From Golubevia sp. BC0850 (taxonomy: Eukaryota; Basidiomycota; Exobasidiomycetes; Golubeviales; Golubeviaceae): a stretch of 64,000 nucleotides of DNA. A program made the translations under genes and the position numbers. The notes beneath the pieces were generated by a model. The model saw only the letters and a list, made by a program, of their open reading frames with translations, was not told where the DNA came from and did no database searches. The DNA is taken from NCBI GenBank assembly GCA_012976225.1, contig JAAVVG010000036.1:1-64000 (forward strand). The letters run 5' to 3'. Shown piece after piece: positions 47,276-59,425 of the stretch. Numbering within the stretch: the first letter of the stretch is position 1; the number at the start of each line of letters is the position of its first letter.

Positions 47276-49590
47276 ATGACAGAAGTAGCTTCCAATTCTT
47301 CAAATCACTTTGATGCACAATCAGAAGCAAAGAGATTTGCTCACTTGGACAAAATTCTAGACAGACCAGGTCGTGAGTGACAATCACAGTCAGAGAGAGT
47401 AGGAGGGAGAGAGGGAGAGAAGTAGATAAGAAGCTACCCTGCCTCTTTCGATCTCTGATCTTCCTCCTGCCTAATCCTTTTCATATGTTATATCGTCTTG
47501 ATTCATGCCAACAGCTTCCACTGACGAATCCTTCACTCCAGGAGAGCAGTAAGTAGAATCAAAGTCAAAGAGAGAAGCCCAAAGCCCTCAGCACCTTTCT
47601 CACCTTCACTGGTTCTTCCTTCCTTCTCTGTTTTCAGGACTAAGTCATTCTTGAGAGAGCAGTGTAAGATTCTAGTCATTGGAGCTGGAGGATTGGGATG
47701 TGAGATTCTAGCCAATCTAGCTCTCAGTGGGTTCAGAGACATTCATGTCATAGATATGGATACAATCGACGTCAGTAATCTGAACAGGCAGTTCTTGTTC
47801 CGGTGAGTATTGGACTTGGTGTCTCAAGAAGGATCTCTAGATGAATTGCCAGAGTCTGTGGGAGCTGTGCTGAGCCAACTCTGAGAGGCAAGGTCAAGGA
47901 AGGTCGAAGGCGCAGATGAAAGCTCGACGAAAGCTCGACAGGAGCCTTCGAACTAGTATCCATTCATAGAAATCAAACTCTCATAGATTTACAAGAAGGA
48001 ACTCAGTTGCAAAGCTGCGATCGAAAGTCACTTCACACGACACCCACTTTTGCCATCTATCTTACCCTTGTCCTTCCTTCTCTTATCCCTTCCGCAGTCA
48101 GAAAGATGTCGGAAGACCAAAAGCCACTGTGGCAGCTGAATTTGTAGAGAGTCGAGTAGCAGGTGTCAAAGTGACTCCGTGAGTGGTTCAGTAAGTCGTT
48201 TCAACTCTCGATTACTTTTGACTGATTAGATCTTGTGACATCTGGCGTCTTTCGCAGTTACCACGGAGCTATTCAAGACAAAGATGATGCCTATTACCTG
48301 TCTTTCAATCTCATAGTTTGCGGGTTAGATTCAGTGAGTCTCAAAGACCCCCCTCCCTCCCTCTCCTCCCGTTCCTCTCGCCTACTCTTTCTCTCATCTG
48401 CTACGTCTTCTCCGCCTCTAGGTTCCAGCTCGCCGTTGGATCAATCACACCGTAGTTCGTCTAGCACAAGAAGCTCAAGGACCGGAATCCTTGAAACCTT
48501 TAATAGATGGAGGAACTGAAGGATTTAAAGGACAAGCAAGAGTCATTCTACCTACAATCACAAGTTGTTATGAATGTTCTTTGGAACTGTTAACTGAACA
48601 GACTCAATATCCAATGTGTACTCTGGCTAATACTCCTAGATTGCCTGAGCATTGCATTGAGTGGGCTAAGATTGTTGAGTGGCCTAGGCTTTTGAAAGGT
48701 GAGTAGACGGCGAACTTCCAGGATCTCTTCCGAGTCTGTGAGATCACTTGAACTGACAAGACGTTTCTTTCTCAACTTCAAACCTGGAATCTGGTTGGAA
48801 ACAGACAAGAAATTGGATAATGACGATCCAGATCAAGTTCAGTGGTTATTAGAGAAAGCTCAAGCTAGAGCTAAGGAATTCAACATCGAAGGTGTTACTT
48901 GGTCTTTGACTCAAGGTGTAATCAAAAACATCATTCCGGCTATTGCTTCTACGAATGCCATCATCAGTGGTAAGTCGCTTCTTCTTCTCTCGGTTCTCTC
49001 TCTTGTTCTCTTGGCTCCCCTCCCCCCTTTTCCGCTTTCTTCTTCGCTTGGCTGACATGCTGCTTTTTTTTCGTTAGCTGCATGCACTCAAGAAGCTCTC
49101 AAAATCGCAACTACCTGTGCTCCATATCTCAACAACTATATGATGTACACCGGAAACGAATCAGTCTTCACCAGTACCTTCGATTATGAGAAGAGAGAAG
49201 ATTGTCCGGTTTGTGGAGGTGAAAATAGAGTCTTCAAAGTTAAGAAGGACTGGACTTTGCAGAAAATTATGGACTTGCTGATTGCTGAGCCTGATCTGTG
49301 AGTGTATCGATGTCTAGTCGTTCAGTCTTTTTTTTTCAGTTGAGCTCTCTGCTCCCACTGACCCTTTTCTGTTCTGACTTGAACATCTCTTCGACAGACA
49401 CATCACTCGTCCGTCTCTAGCAAATTCAAATGGTGCTCTTTACTTCCAAGCTCCGCCTGCTTTACAAGAATCAACTGCTCCAAATCTTATCAAACCTTTG
49501 GGAGAATTGTTCGAGGATGGGGATGAGTTAGATGTCACTGATCCTGCTCTACCTTTCCAGTTGAGCGTGACTTTGGAATTTGAAGAATAG
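47276..49590 (+). CDS. UBA3: NEDD8-activating enzyme E1 catalytic subunit
   Basis: Uba3 pairs with Ula1/APPBP1 to adenylate the ubiquitin-like protein NEDD8/Rub1 and pass it to Ubc12, for cullin activation. The ATG at 47276 gives [20 protein letters not shown]; short introns follow. The adenylation domain has the nucleotide loop [20 protein letters not shown] and the motif [16 protein letters not shown], then [35 protein letters not shown] and [16 protein letters not shown] follow. The catalytic-cysteine segment is [20 protein letters not shown], matching the E1 YPxCT motif, and CxxC zinc ligands are present (CYEC, CPVC). The C-terminal ubiquitin-fold domain ends [15 protein letters not shown] at 49590. 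All key residues are present. Confidence 0.95.
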
Positions 49591-49973
49591 GGGTAGGGAC
49601 AAAGAAGAAGGGGAGAGTTGACACAACGAAAAGACGACGAAAGCACCAATGCATTCTTACCCTTTCTCTCACAAATGAACGAAACCCTCTCATGATCTGT
49701 TTGCAGAACTCTGCTGCCAGGGGAAAAGTTGATTTGAAAAGGTGAATACAAATGGAGCCGAAAACGAGCGCGGCTTTTGAGTTTGCAGCTGCAGAATGTT
49801 AAGATTGTGGGGGACACAGAAGGAGAATTAAAAGAACTAAAGGAGTGTTACAAAGAGTGAAAGAAACAAGGGGGTCACGTAGGATAGGTTTCACTTTCTC
49901 TCGAGAAGCAACAAGCCTCGCAAAACCTGTTCGCACATAGAATTGAGGGATGAAGGGAAAAGAAGCGTTCGAG
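49591..49973. other. Convergent intergenic region
   Basis: 383 bp between the stops of UBA3 and the Zn2Cys6 gene. Purine-rich on the plus strand around 49590-49640 and 49810-49870; no gene seen. Confidence 0.45.
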
Positions 49974-52924
49974 TCAGCTCTGCTCGCCTTCGGCTGATAT
50001 CAGGAGCCTGTGGCAACCGATTTGAGAACTCACGGAAAAGATAGAGGGTTGAGTCGGTGGGAGTGGATTTGTGGAAGCTTCTGAAGATTGATCTAGAGAC
50101 TGGACGAAATTTTCTAACCCCCTTTTCAATCGAAGCTGAGATTCTGGGTCTAACATTGCATCGTGAGAAGCTTGACCTTGAATCGTTTGGAACGGCGAAG
50201 GCAACGTATCTCGATGAGGCATGCTTGGAGCAGGGTGCGATGCAAAGAAGTCAGGATTGAGAGGGTCTGATGAAGCTGGAAGGGGAACTGAGAGAATTGA
50301 AGGGTGCTTTGAACCACAGGAACGATCCGAGTCGTTGCTGTTCGAATTCAAAGAGGCTGAGGATTCGTGAGATTCTCCAGAAGTTGGAAGCGGCGGCCTA
50401 CTACCCCGATGAAAGCTCCTTCTATGACTGATGACCAGATCCTTGAAGTTCCTCAAGGCTGCCACCATCCGTCCATGGTTGCTGACGAAGCCATCTTCAA
50501 CGAAGCTCTGGATGAAATCGATGACCGTGTCTACATCCTCCATCGTCCTTTCCGCTGCCTCCACCGTCACATGAGGCTGTAAGAGGTGGACTAGAAGAAC
50601 GGAAGCGGCAAAGAAAGTGTCATCAGGAAGAAAAAATCTCGAGTGTCTGAAAAATTTAGCCTCTCGGGACGAAGCTGGAGTGTTGAGGAGTAGACCGATG
50701 ACGAAATGGGATGCCTTCAAGCAGTAATCAGTTGAAGCTCGGTGAACTGAGGATCGATAACCTGAAGCCATGAATGATTGATGCAACTGAAGTCGCATTC
50801 CATGGGTCATGCAATGGAATGAGTCTCTAAGAGTTTGAAGATAAGGCCGTTCTTTCATCCAATAAATAACTTCGGGAAGATTTTCTGAATATCCATCGTA
50901 CTTGAGGTAGATCGGAAGGGTTTCCAAAAAGCTATTAAGCTCTAGATCAGCCGCAATGACTTGAGAATAATCGACTCCTGGTTGCGAAGCGCGCCTCAAG
51001 ATTTCACCTTCTGAAGAAGTCAGTGGGCGGGGGAGGGGGAAAAGAGATGCTTAGCGTCGTCTCAGCCACCTTCGAAACAAAGAGCACAATTTGAACTTAC
51101 TGGCGAAGAGTTGCGCTATCCAAGGAGCCCAGAGGCGAGCAGAAGGAGGGGCAAAGGTAGGGACTGCCAGAGCCTCGAGGGGGCTCGAGGGAAACTCCTC
51201 ATCGTCAACGCCTAAAGGTATTCCCGTACTGGTGGGACATGGGAGAGGTATCATTGGAGTTATTCCCACTTTGTAGTTCATGGCAAGTTCGAAGTATCTC
51301 AGAGACAGATAGACCTGGTAGAGAGAAGAGTCAAGAGGGAAACGCGCGTCAGTGAGTTCGCCCTCTTCTTTCTGAGAAGCCGCAACCAACTCACCCTCCG
51401 TCCGACTTCTCTCAGCACGTGGCTACCGTATTCGAATTCCCTAGCATTCGGCTCCCGAGAGAGCTCCCTATCTTGCTTCCATCTCTTCTCATCCTCGAAG
51501 GCAGTTCCCATCTTGTCCAATCCCATGATTTCTGCCGCCCTCATAGCCATTGAGCTCATGAGGCAGTAGGTTGTCCATTTGTTCCGTCGATGTGAGTATA
51601 TTCGCATAGCGATGATAGACAACAAACCATTCAGATGAGGTTTCTCCAGGAACTGAGAGAACCTAAGGAACACCATCGATGCTGAATGAAAATCATCTAG
51701 GAGCTGGAGGTAGCTGTCCTGGCCGTCCGGTAGAGTGATTCCCAAGTCTTCCAGCTCAGAGACATGCATGAAGCTGGCTGCGCAGGTGAGTACAGAGAAG
51801 AGGAGAGATGCGAAAGACAGATCCGGCTCGGGCAAAGGATTGGGGTCCAAAACTGATTTCCAGAACTTGCTGAGCTCGCCCCTGAAGGTAGGCCAATGCA
51901 TCGATCCTCTGACGACTTCGAACTCATCGTAGTAGAACTCTACCAGACGGTCTACTATGGCTGGCTTAGGAAGGTTGCTGATCAAAAGTTGAAAGTGTTC
52001 GGTTTCCCTCTTAGCTCTGATGACTGAAAAGCTTGGTATCTCCGCTGTAGCATCAGGAGGTCGCCACCAGAACCCCTGCATTTGATCTGCCAGCTCGTCG
52101 ATCTGCGGAGTGGTTGGAGAATGTTTGATTTTATCAGTTTCTGTCGCACTTCCAGACTGATTCTTGAGGGGGAAACGGGCTCACCTTGGCATCAGCAGGC
52201 CCTCTCTCTGACTTGATCTCTTGAGAATTGGAGCGGTTCAGGTTCAATCTCTCATGAGCTCTAGAAGAGTGTTCCGGATCTTGTTGAGACGAGGCAGAAG
52301 CGGAACGAGAATGAGATAGCGATTGAGGTTGAGATGAGCCTTGCTCGGAACCTTGAGGTTGAGATGAGAGCGGTCGGTTCTTCATAGAGAGCAGATTTTC
52401 TAGTTTGAGCTTGTCCCTTTCTAACTTTTCAATCTTCGAAAGCAGCGCTGAAACAGTTCCAGCTTCTTGTACCTGCTGGTCGTCTCTTGAGGAGGTGCAA
52501 TTGTGAAGGGACAAAGGTCAGAAAACGAGAACGAGAAAAGGAGAATGAGGACCTCACCTTTCATCTCCCCATCGACAAAGATGAGCTATTCCGATTCTGA
52601 CACAACGTCCGCAGTTCGGAACGTTTCTGAACGAGTTGTGGAGGATAAGGGGAAGGCAAAGGAGAGTAAATCAAGTTCCGTTAGACTTCTCTTCGAGCGA
52701 ATGAGTCTCTTCTGCGCTTTTAAGAGCCCAGTCCTCGTTTGCATTCTTGCGCACCTGTCACATTTGACCTTCCTCTTCTTACATTCCGAGCAAGTAAGAG
52801 CCTTCCTGGGTCTCTTTTGACTTGAAGATGATTGTGATTGAGTCGCTATCTCGGAAGGGACTGGAGAGAACAAGAATGAAGAACTGCTTCCAAAGTCACT
52901 GGTCTTCTTGAAGTTTTGGTCCAT
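49974..52924 (-). CDS. Zn2Cys6 transcription factor with fungal regulatory domain
   Basis: Predicted nuclear regulator, target unknown. The ATG at 52924 begins MDQNFKKTSDFGSSSSFLFS. The zinc cluster spans intron 1: RKALTCSECKKRKVKCDR, then NVPNCGRCVRIGIAHLC, with spacing C-x2-C-x6-C-x6-C-x2-C-x8-C. A leucine-rich coiled coil follows in the next exon (VSALLSKIEKLERDKLKLEN), the usual dimerisation element. After a Ser/Gln-rich linker the regulatory domain begins (IDELADQMQGFWWRPPD). It includes LVEFYYDEFEVVRGSMHWPT, LLSIIAMRIYSHRRNKWTTY, AMRAAEIMGLDKMGTAFEDE and LRYFELAMNYKVGITPM, a complete fungal-trans layout. The last exon (from EGEILRRASQPGVDYSQV) stops at 49974. Confidence 0.9.
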
Positions 52925-53076
52925 TCTTCTAAGTGGAAGGGAGAAGAAACCAGGGAGAGAAGGATGGGAGAGAAGGATGGGAAAGAGAAAATCCTTTCAA
53001 GAATAGAAATGTATATACAAAAAGGTGGAGCGAAGCACGAAAGCAGGAAGTCTGATTTTGAAATGCAGATGACCTA

Positions 53077-53117
53077 GTTCAAGTCACAGGCATTCAAGTC
53101 ACAGGCGTTTAAGTCAG
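53077..53117. repeat. 15-bp tandem repeat in a promoter
   Basis: Two copies of (G/A)TTCAAGTCACAGGC followed by a partial third (GTTTAAGTCAG). On the minus strand each copy carries TGACTT, part of an AP-1/Gcn4-like half-site. It lies about 150-190 bp upstream of the Zn2Cys6 start codon at 52924. Confidence 0.85.
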
Positions 53118-53193
53118 CACCCTGTCAATCACTGCACAGATATACATAGAGTTTGGATGATCTGACTTCTGTGTCCGGGATGGCCGTGTAGAT

Positions 53194-53379
53194 CTAGCGC
53201 CTTGTCAAGTGCCTCGAGATGGAAGGATTCAGGGAGCCGAGGTCAGCTCGCTCTCGTACAAACCCCACGCCCCACGAGATCCTTTCCTCCGTTCTTCCAT
53301 CTCGTAGACCAATCCAGTAATCGACCAATCGTTTAATCATGACGGCCTGTTCGCTATGGAGTTCGGTTAAAGTTCCCAT
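53194..53379 (-). other. Orphan coding-like open frame between a TF and MAS2
   Basis: The ATG at 53379 opens 61 codons (MGTLTELHSEQAVMIKRLVD, then WIGLRDGRTEERIS). In the same frame it stays open about 18 codons further upstream (KILKKDLLLHDIARHRSL) after a possible gggcag acceptor near 53440. Composition looks like a soluble, partly coiled-coil protein end rather than random sequence. I do not recognise a family. It might be a remnant or terminal exon of a gene overlapping the MAS2 promoter. Confidence 0.3.
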
Positions 53380-53474
53380 CAGAGAACGATGGCGCGCGAT
53401 GTCGTGTAGTAGGAGATCTTTCTTGAGAATTTTTCAATCTGCCCAATTCATTCACAATCAACACATCCTTAAAG

Positions 53475-55634
53475 ATGAGAATTCCACCTTCTTTAAGTTC
53501 AAGTCTTCAGTCGAATCTCTTACATGGGCTGCGGCAGACAACTCGTCTCAACTCTATCTCTTCAAGAGCGGTTGGGCTCAGATCCATCTCCTCATCTTCC
53601 TCTTCAAACCTCAATCGAATCGGTCCTTTCAGAAAGACAACAACAGCCAGAGTCTCTCCTCTATCTACTACCTCCAGCAGACTACTGAAACCGCAAACTC
53701 AGTCATTGACGAAGACTCGAGCTCCAACTGCAGCCAACTCGCCTGCTGTGGAAGCAGCTCGAAGGGCTTACTCTTCCATCTCCGGCCACGACACAGGCTC
53801 GGCAATCCAATCCTCTGCCTTCGTAGAGACCACCACTCTGTCCAATGGTGTCAGAGTTGCCACAGAGACCACTCCAGGTCACTTCTCTGCGGTGGGAGTC
53901 TACATCGATGCTGGGTCAAGGTTTGAAAGGAATTGGGTCCCCGGTGAGAGTGGTGTCAGTCATTTGTTGGACAGGCTGGCCTTCAAGGTGAGTCGTGGTG
54001 GTAGGGGAAAATCTTTGGTAACGGTGTTGCATCTCAGGAAAGGAAAGAGTTAAGATCACTCGGGTGGCATACAATCAAGTTCTCCTTGACTGAGCAGCTT
54101 CCTTTGTCCACCCCACCTCCTCCCTCTCCATCTTTCAACCACAACTCAGACCACCACGAATCGATCAGCTGAACAGATGATGAGAGAAATCGAAGCACTA
54201 GGTGGCAACGTCATGTGCTCCTCTTCGAGAGAGACCATCATGTACCAATCATCAGTTTTCAACCAAGACGTCCCAGCAGTCCTCTCGATCCTGGCAGACA
54301 CCATCTTAAACTCAATCGTCTCTCCTGAAGAACTAGATGCTCAAAAGGAATCGGTCGCCTATGAAGTCTCTCAGCTGAATGGAGCTCCCGAAACTTTGAT
54401 CCCAGAGTTACTTCACACCACTGCCTTCAAAGGCAACACTCTAGGCAATCCTCTACTCTGTCCACTGGAAAGCTTGGAGCTCATGACTAGCGATCATGTC
54501 AGGAACTTCCTTCGAACTTGGTACACTCCGGAGAGGATAGTGGTGGCGGGAGCTGGAATGCCTCACTCTCAGTTGGTTGAATTAACGGAGAAGTTCTTCG
54601 GTGGATTGAAAGCTCAAGAGGGAGTGTTGGAAGAATCTTCTGATCTTTCAGGTTCTTCGAAATCCAGTTCTTCCTCATCCAGCTCCTCCTCTTCAAGAAC
54701 TAGTCAATCTTCCCTATTCGGATCTTCAACTTCAAATTCTTCCTATCCTTCTTCCTCCCTCGGATCAGCCGACTTCTCAACTGCAGCACCTCTTTCAGCC
54801 CAACACTTCGATCCGACAAATTCGCTAGTAGCAAGTATCTCACCTTCTATGAGAACAGCAATCTCAACTGCCAAGTCTCAATACACAGGAGGACAAGAAT
54901 ATCTATCAAAACCGGACTCACCTTTCACTCATTTATACATTGCTTTCGAATCAGTCTCAATTCATGATGAAGACATCTACGCATTAGCAACTTTGCAGAT
55001 CTTATTGGGTGGTGGTGGAAGTTTTTCAGCTGGAGGACCAGGAAAAGGGATGTACTCGAGGTTATATTCAAATATCTTGAACCAGTATCATTCAGTCGAT
55101 TATTGCGCTTCCTTTCATCACTGCTACAATGATTCTGGACTTTTCGGAATCGCAGTTTCAGTCAATCACTCATTTGCATCCTCAATTCCTAAGATTATCG
55201 CTAGAGAATTCGAATTGCTACTTCAAAACGGTGGAAGAGGTTCAGTCACTCAGAACGAACTCGACAGAGCCAAGAACCAGCTCAAGAGTAGCTTAGTAAT
55301 GGCCTTAGAAAGCAGATTAATCGAAGTCGAAGATTTAGGAAGACAAGTCCAGGTTCACAACTTCAAAGTTTCAGTAGAAGAAATGTGCGAGAAAATTGAT
55401 AGAATCGATTTAGTTGGGTTAAGAAAGGTCGCAGAGAGAATTCTAAAGCCGGTAGTCAAAAAGGCGGAAATGAAGGGAAAGAAGGGATTCGTGAAAATGG
55501 AAGGAAAGAAGGAATTGAACTTTGGGTTGGGAAACGGCAAGACGACTGTGGTCGCTCAAGGGATGGTGGAAGGTCTTGGAGACGTCAGGAAGCTGCTGTT
55601 TAGTAGAGGTCTGGGAACGGATCCCAGTGCTTAA
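53475..55634 (+). CDS. MAS2: Mitochondrial processing peptidase alpha subunit
   Basis: Non-catalytic, substrate-recognising subunit of matrix MPP, which removes presequences from imported proteins. Two exons (53475-53987 and 54150-55634) give 665 residues. The first about 110 residues are Ser/Arg-rich without acidic clusters, a long mitochondrial presequence. The mature part starts VETTTLSNGVRVATETTPGH and shows GVSHLLDRLAFK, a degenerate form of the HxxEH zinc site, as expected for alpha. The glycine-rich loop GGGGSFSAGGPGKGMYSRLY is diagnostic of the alpha subunit. Between FFGGLKAQ (about residue 324) and QYTGGQEY (about 416) lies a Ser-rich insertion of about 90 residues. The C terminus ends RKLLFSRGLGTDPSA. 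Confidence 0.95.
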
Positions 55635-56122
55635 ATAACTCAAAAACTTTATGCGATTTCAATTCGCATCTCGAAATAGAACAGACATTTGTATTCCTTC
55701 CGTTCCTTTCTCTCACTTCTTCTGTCTTGTAACTCTATCCAAACGCTCATACATACATCATTCTGATAAAACCACATCTCACTCTCATCTTTCTTCAATT
55801 CCAAAGTGCTTCTATTTTTGAAGCTTTGAATTTCAAGACCAATCCGCGCAGTCCATCGTTTCGTCCCGACCGCAAGATTGCTGCTGAAGAATTTCACCTC
55901 GAGTCGCCCACCTTCCCAACACCTACACTTCTCTGAATCATTTCTTCATTTAGCAGATTCTATCTTATCTTTTACGAGAATCCTCCTTATTGATAATACT
56001 CAAGAAGAAGTCCCACTCAAGATCGGTCTTGCATTTCCAAGTTTTCAGACTCGCAGTAGCTCTTCCTCAAGGTCAGAGGTGCACGCTTTCCTCTCAACTC
56101 ATCGATAGGTTGAACGACGACG
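55635..56122 (+). other. Intergenic region between MAS2 and the GT90 gene
   Basis: 488 bp holding the MAS2 3' UTR and the promoter of the next plus-strand gene; no coding-like frame was seen. Confidence 0.45.
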
Positions 56123-58442
56123 ATGCTAGGATACTCTAGAGTACCAAATCCAGAATTACCTTCAACCAATTCAACTTCAGATTCTAATCGTGGATTAAGG
56201 TTTGGTAGAGCAAGATTGAGATGGACTCTCATAGCTCTAGCTACTTTAACTTTACTACTTCTCATAGGTCTTGTCAACTCTCACGATCAAAAGACCACTT
56301 TAGGGAGACTTCACTATAATGCATCTCCTTATTTAGAAAAGCTGTTCCCTTCTGGTAAAGCCTCAAACAAGAACACTTACTCTGGTTTACAAGGTGGGAA
56401 GGATAAAATAGGTCAAGCTGCTGGTCAAATGGGAAGTGCTACCAGCTGGGTTCAAGGTTCTGGAAGACAGAATTTGAATTATTCTACTCCCTTCAATCAA
56501 GATGATTTGACTCTCACTGTAGATGAGTGTGAGGCATTCTTTCCTGGTCTCTATAAGGAAGTGGATAGGAGCGTGCAATACTTCAAGGCACACTCGTGAG
56601 TACGCTGTAAGCTGGGCCGCTTGGAACGATGGGTTGAAGAAGCTGTGGAATCTGAAGGATGCGTTCTCTTGAATGGGCGGAAGGAAGAGCGAGAGTTGAG
56701 AGCTGGAAGGAAGGAAGGAAGGTAGAGACATGCTCCTTCTCTCTTCCTCCCTGTGGTAGGTGGAGCTCGACAAGAGGAAGATGTACGAAAACTATGTCGT
56801 CCCATGCTTAATAAGCTCTAGAAATTAATCTAGAATGAAGCTCATACAAAAAGAAGCTAGTAATACTGATTCGACTACTCTACGGCCCTCCCTCCCCCGC
56901 CCTTCTCTCACAGATTCACCAAGGAGTTCCTCGAATTCTCCTGTGAGCCTTCAGACTATGTACATGCCAGAGTACTCATTTATCACAACAGGTTATACCT
57001 CAAATACTTCCGTGACTCGGATTTCTCTCGTATTGAAGCAGCTTTAGCTCTTCTACATCTAGCCGTCGCCACCTCCAGAGAGCTCCTCCCCAACGTCGAA
57101 TTCTGTATCAATATGCAGGATTGGGGAAACAGAGGGAAATTTGGACTGAGTAGGTCTCCTGAGTCGGAAGACGTTTGGTTGATGCCAGATTACGGTTTCT
57201 TCAGTTGGCCAGAGGTGAGTCGAGGAGAACTTCTACGGAGTCGTAGAGAAAAAATTCGATTGAAGATAGACCTGAATCCTCAAATCAGAAGAGGGCGTCC
57301 CTCGAAGGCATTGAAGCCTGCCTCAAACGGAAGACGAGCTGCCTGCGTCCCAGGTCTGACCTCTTCCTCTGCTCGCCTCCTCTCCGTTCCGTTACAGCAT
57401 GTTGGACCTTACCAGCAAGTCCGAGAAGCTACTGCAAAAGTCGAAAACGAAATTGGCTGGGAAGGAAAGCACAACAAGCTGTTCTGGAGAGGTTCTTTGA
57501 GTGTCGGAACTCAAGATCGACAGGGAATGCTGGCGGCGGCGAAGGATCACGAGTGGAGTGACATCAAGCCCTTGGTTTGGGGAGTTCGTGAGTTTCACAT
57601 CAGACAAGACAACGACTTTGACTACTTTTCAAAGGGCGATTCAGCTTACTCTGCCCTGTCTCTCCTTTTCTTCTTCTTCAGCTGGTGGCGACTGGGTGTC
57701 GATGCAAGACCACTGCAAATGGAAGTTCCATGGATTTCCAGAAGGAAACACCTATTCTGGTAGACTGAGATACATTCAAAACTGTCGTTCAGTCATCGTC
57801 ACTCACGAACCTAGGTGGCTACAACATTGGACTCATCTCTACAACGCTGACTGGAACTCTCCGGATCAAAACATCGTCTTTGTTCCTCCAGCTATTGGGT
57901 CAGGTACAGGGGATAGGACTTGGGAAAGATTACCAGAGACTATGGACAGGCTTTTGGGAGATGACAAGCTTGCAAGAAAGATCGCGGACAATCAGTGGAA
58001 CTTCTTCAGAGAAAGGTGAGTGATCTTAAATTTGGCCACGACGCATTCTTCACGCTTTTTCTTCTCTCTTGACTTACCCTCTCTGTGCGTGTTTCCAATT
58101 TTCAGGTACATCTCACCGGCCAGCGCATCCTGTTATTGGCGAAGAGCGATTCGAGGACTTGCTACTGTGAGTAGACGAACTTTCACAGACACTCGACAAC
58201 CCATCTGCTTCTTTTTTGACGTTGTCCCCCCCCCATCTTCTTCTTGCAATGCTCTTCAGACTCAAAACTTCGAGATCTCTCTGAGTGGCGACGAAACCGC
58301 CTACGAAAGTTTCTTGCTACTCGGAATGAGAACCAAAGACACAGGTCATCATCGACGAGACGAGGTGGAATCGAGACCCGAGATGGGGCCATATCAGCAG
58401 GCGACTTGGAACTTCACAACTAATTCCGTCAACGAGTCGTGA
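56123..58442 (+). CDS. GT90-family glycosyltransferase (CAP10-like)
   Basis: Type II Golgi membrane glycosyltransferase. Cryptococcal CAP10-family members act in capsule or glycan xylosylation; the substrate here is unknown. The ATG at 56123 gives MLGYSRVPNPELPSTNSTSD, then basic residues and one membrane helix (WTLIALATLTLLLLIGLV), then a lumenal stem. The catalytic region spans several exons: FTKEFLEFSCEPSDYVHARV, VEFCINMQDWGNRGKFG, VWLMPDYGFFSWPE, VGPYQQVREATAKVENEIGW, KHNKLFWRGSLSVGTQDRQG, then GDWVSMQDHCKWKFHGFPEG, TYSGRLRYIQNCRSVIV and WQHWTHLY-type sequence near 57830. WRG and YSGRLRY are typical GT90 motifs. The last exons end in a tail rich in charged residues, stopping at 58442; splice choice there is less certain. 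Confidence 0.88.
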
Positions 58443-59155
58443 GATTGACCGAAAGTTGTTCTTCTCACCCCCCTCCTTTCCGTCCAATTGCAAGACTGGA
58501 AGTCAATCTCCTTTTAGCCACTTCGAATTTCTTGATTTCCCAAACCCTAAATTTTCATTCATTCCTCAGTACATAAGTCTCGGTCCAATTCTTTTCTCTT
58601 ACCTTTTTTTTGTTGACCGATTCCAGAATACAAATTGATTCTTGGTTCGTTCTCACTGAGTGACGAACAAGACTTCATGTCAGCACTACTGCTCCCATTC
58701 TGAGAACGCGAGTTGAAATGAAACTGAACTGAGTTGAGTTGGAGATATAGACAGAACATAAAATGAATGGGCCAGAACTAAAAGAACTAAGGTAAGCTGC
58801 GATGGCGTTGAAGTAGAAGAGAATGATAGAAGCGGATCGAAGCATAGAGCCCTGTGGTAACCGAAAGATAAAACCTTTTTGAGAATGAGTCTTGGAATGA
58901 GTAATGACTGGATATAAATGAAGCGAGATCTGGGAAGTTGAATAAGATGGGTGATGAGAGAGAAGCCTGCAGCTAAGCAATAATGCAAGCAACCACGGGC
59001 TCGAAAGACTGATCCATATAGTCACTTGAAGTTTAGAAAGAAAGTCGAAGTCAGATATGGACTGGTTGGGAAGTAGAGAGCCTCGATTATGACTCACGCA
59101 TGATCAAAGACGGGACTCTCTTGAAAGGTCCAAGCTTTGCCCCTATCGCCTCATC
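58443..59155. other. Convergent intergenic region
   Basis: 713 bp between the GT90 gene (plus) and the small membrane-protein gene (minus). A 140-codon minus-strand frame (58675-59097) is hydrophobic and Ser/Leu-rich, like a translated pyrimidine tract; I treat it as 3' UTR rather than a gene. Confidence 0.4.
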
Positions 59156-59425
59156 TCAGCTCTGGAGATTGACTGAAGTGTATTCCCTCTGATTCAGAAG
59201 TGTAGAGAATTCAGAATCTTTAGAACTCTCTTTACTGCTCAGGACCTGTGGTGTGAAAGGTTTGAAGAGTTCACCAACTACTTCTCTGCTGCTGAGCTCT
59301 TTGTTCGTCTCCCACCGAATCTCTTCAACTGGTGCTGTAGTTCTTCTCCAACATCTGAATAGTAAACCAAAGAGTAATGCTGCAATGAATAAGAAGACTC
59401 TCAAGAGATTGGGTTCTTGATCCAT
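59156..59425 (-). CDS. Small single-pass membrane protein, unknown function
   Basis: 89-residue frame from the ATG at 59425: MDQEPNLLRVFLFIAALLFG continues into FRCWRRTT, a hydrophobic helix followed by Arg residues, then a soluble tail (PVEEIRWETNKELSSREVVG, stop 59156). This resembles a signal-anchor protein with a cytosolic tail. A gtgagt donor near 59480 and a tcttaaag acceptor just before the ATG suggest an intron in the 5' UTR. I recognise no family; the charged, non-repetitive tail supports a real gene, but this rests on composition only. Confidence 0.5.
   Translation of the reverse strand: MDQEPNLLRVFLFIAALLFGLLFRCWRRTTAPVEEIRWETNKELSSREVVGELFKPFTPQVLSSKESSKDSEFSTLLNQREYTSVNLQS

Larger units (their letters stand above)
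52925..53474. promoter_or_regulatory. Divergent intergenic region, Zn2Cys6 gene / MAS2
   Basis: 550 bp between divergent start codons. It contains a 15-bp tandem repeat (53077-53117) and a minus-strand open frame listed separately. MAS2-proximal sequence is T/C-rich. Confidence 0.5.

Noticed and set aside
56700-56730. GGAAGGAAGGAAGG microsatellite in a GT90 intron
   Set aside because: Short simple repeat, common in fungal introns, with no further structure.
58675-59097. 140-codon hydrophobic minus-strand frame
   Set aside because: No ordered membrane topology or motif; low-complexity Leu/Ser and overlapping alternative frames suggest non-coding sequence.
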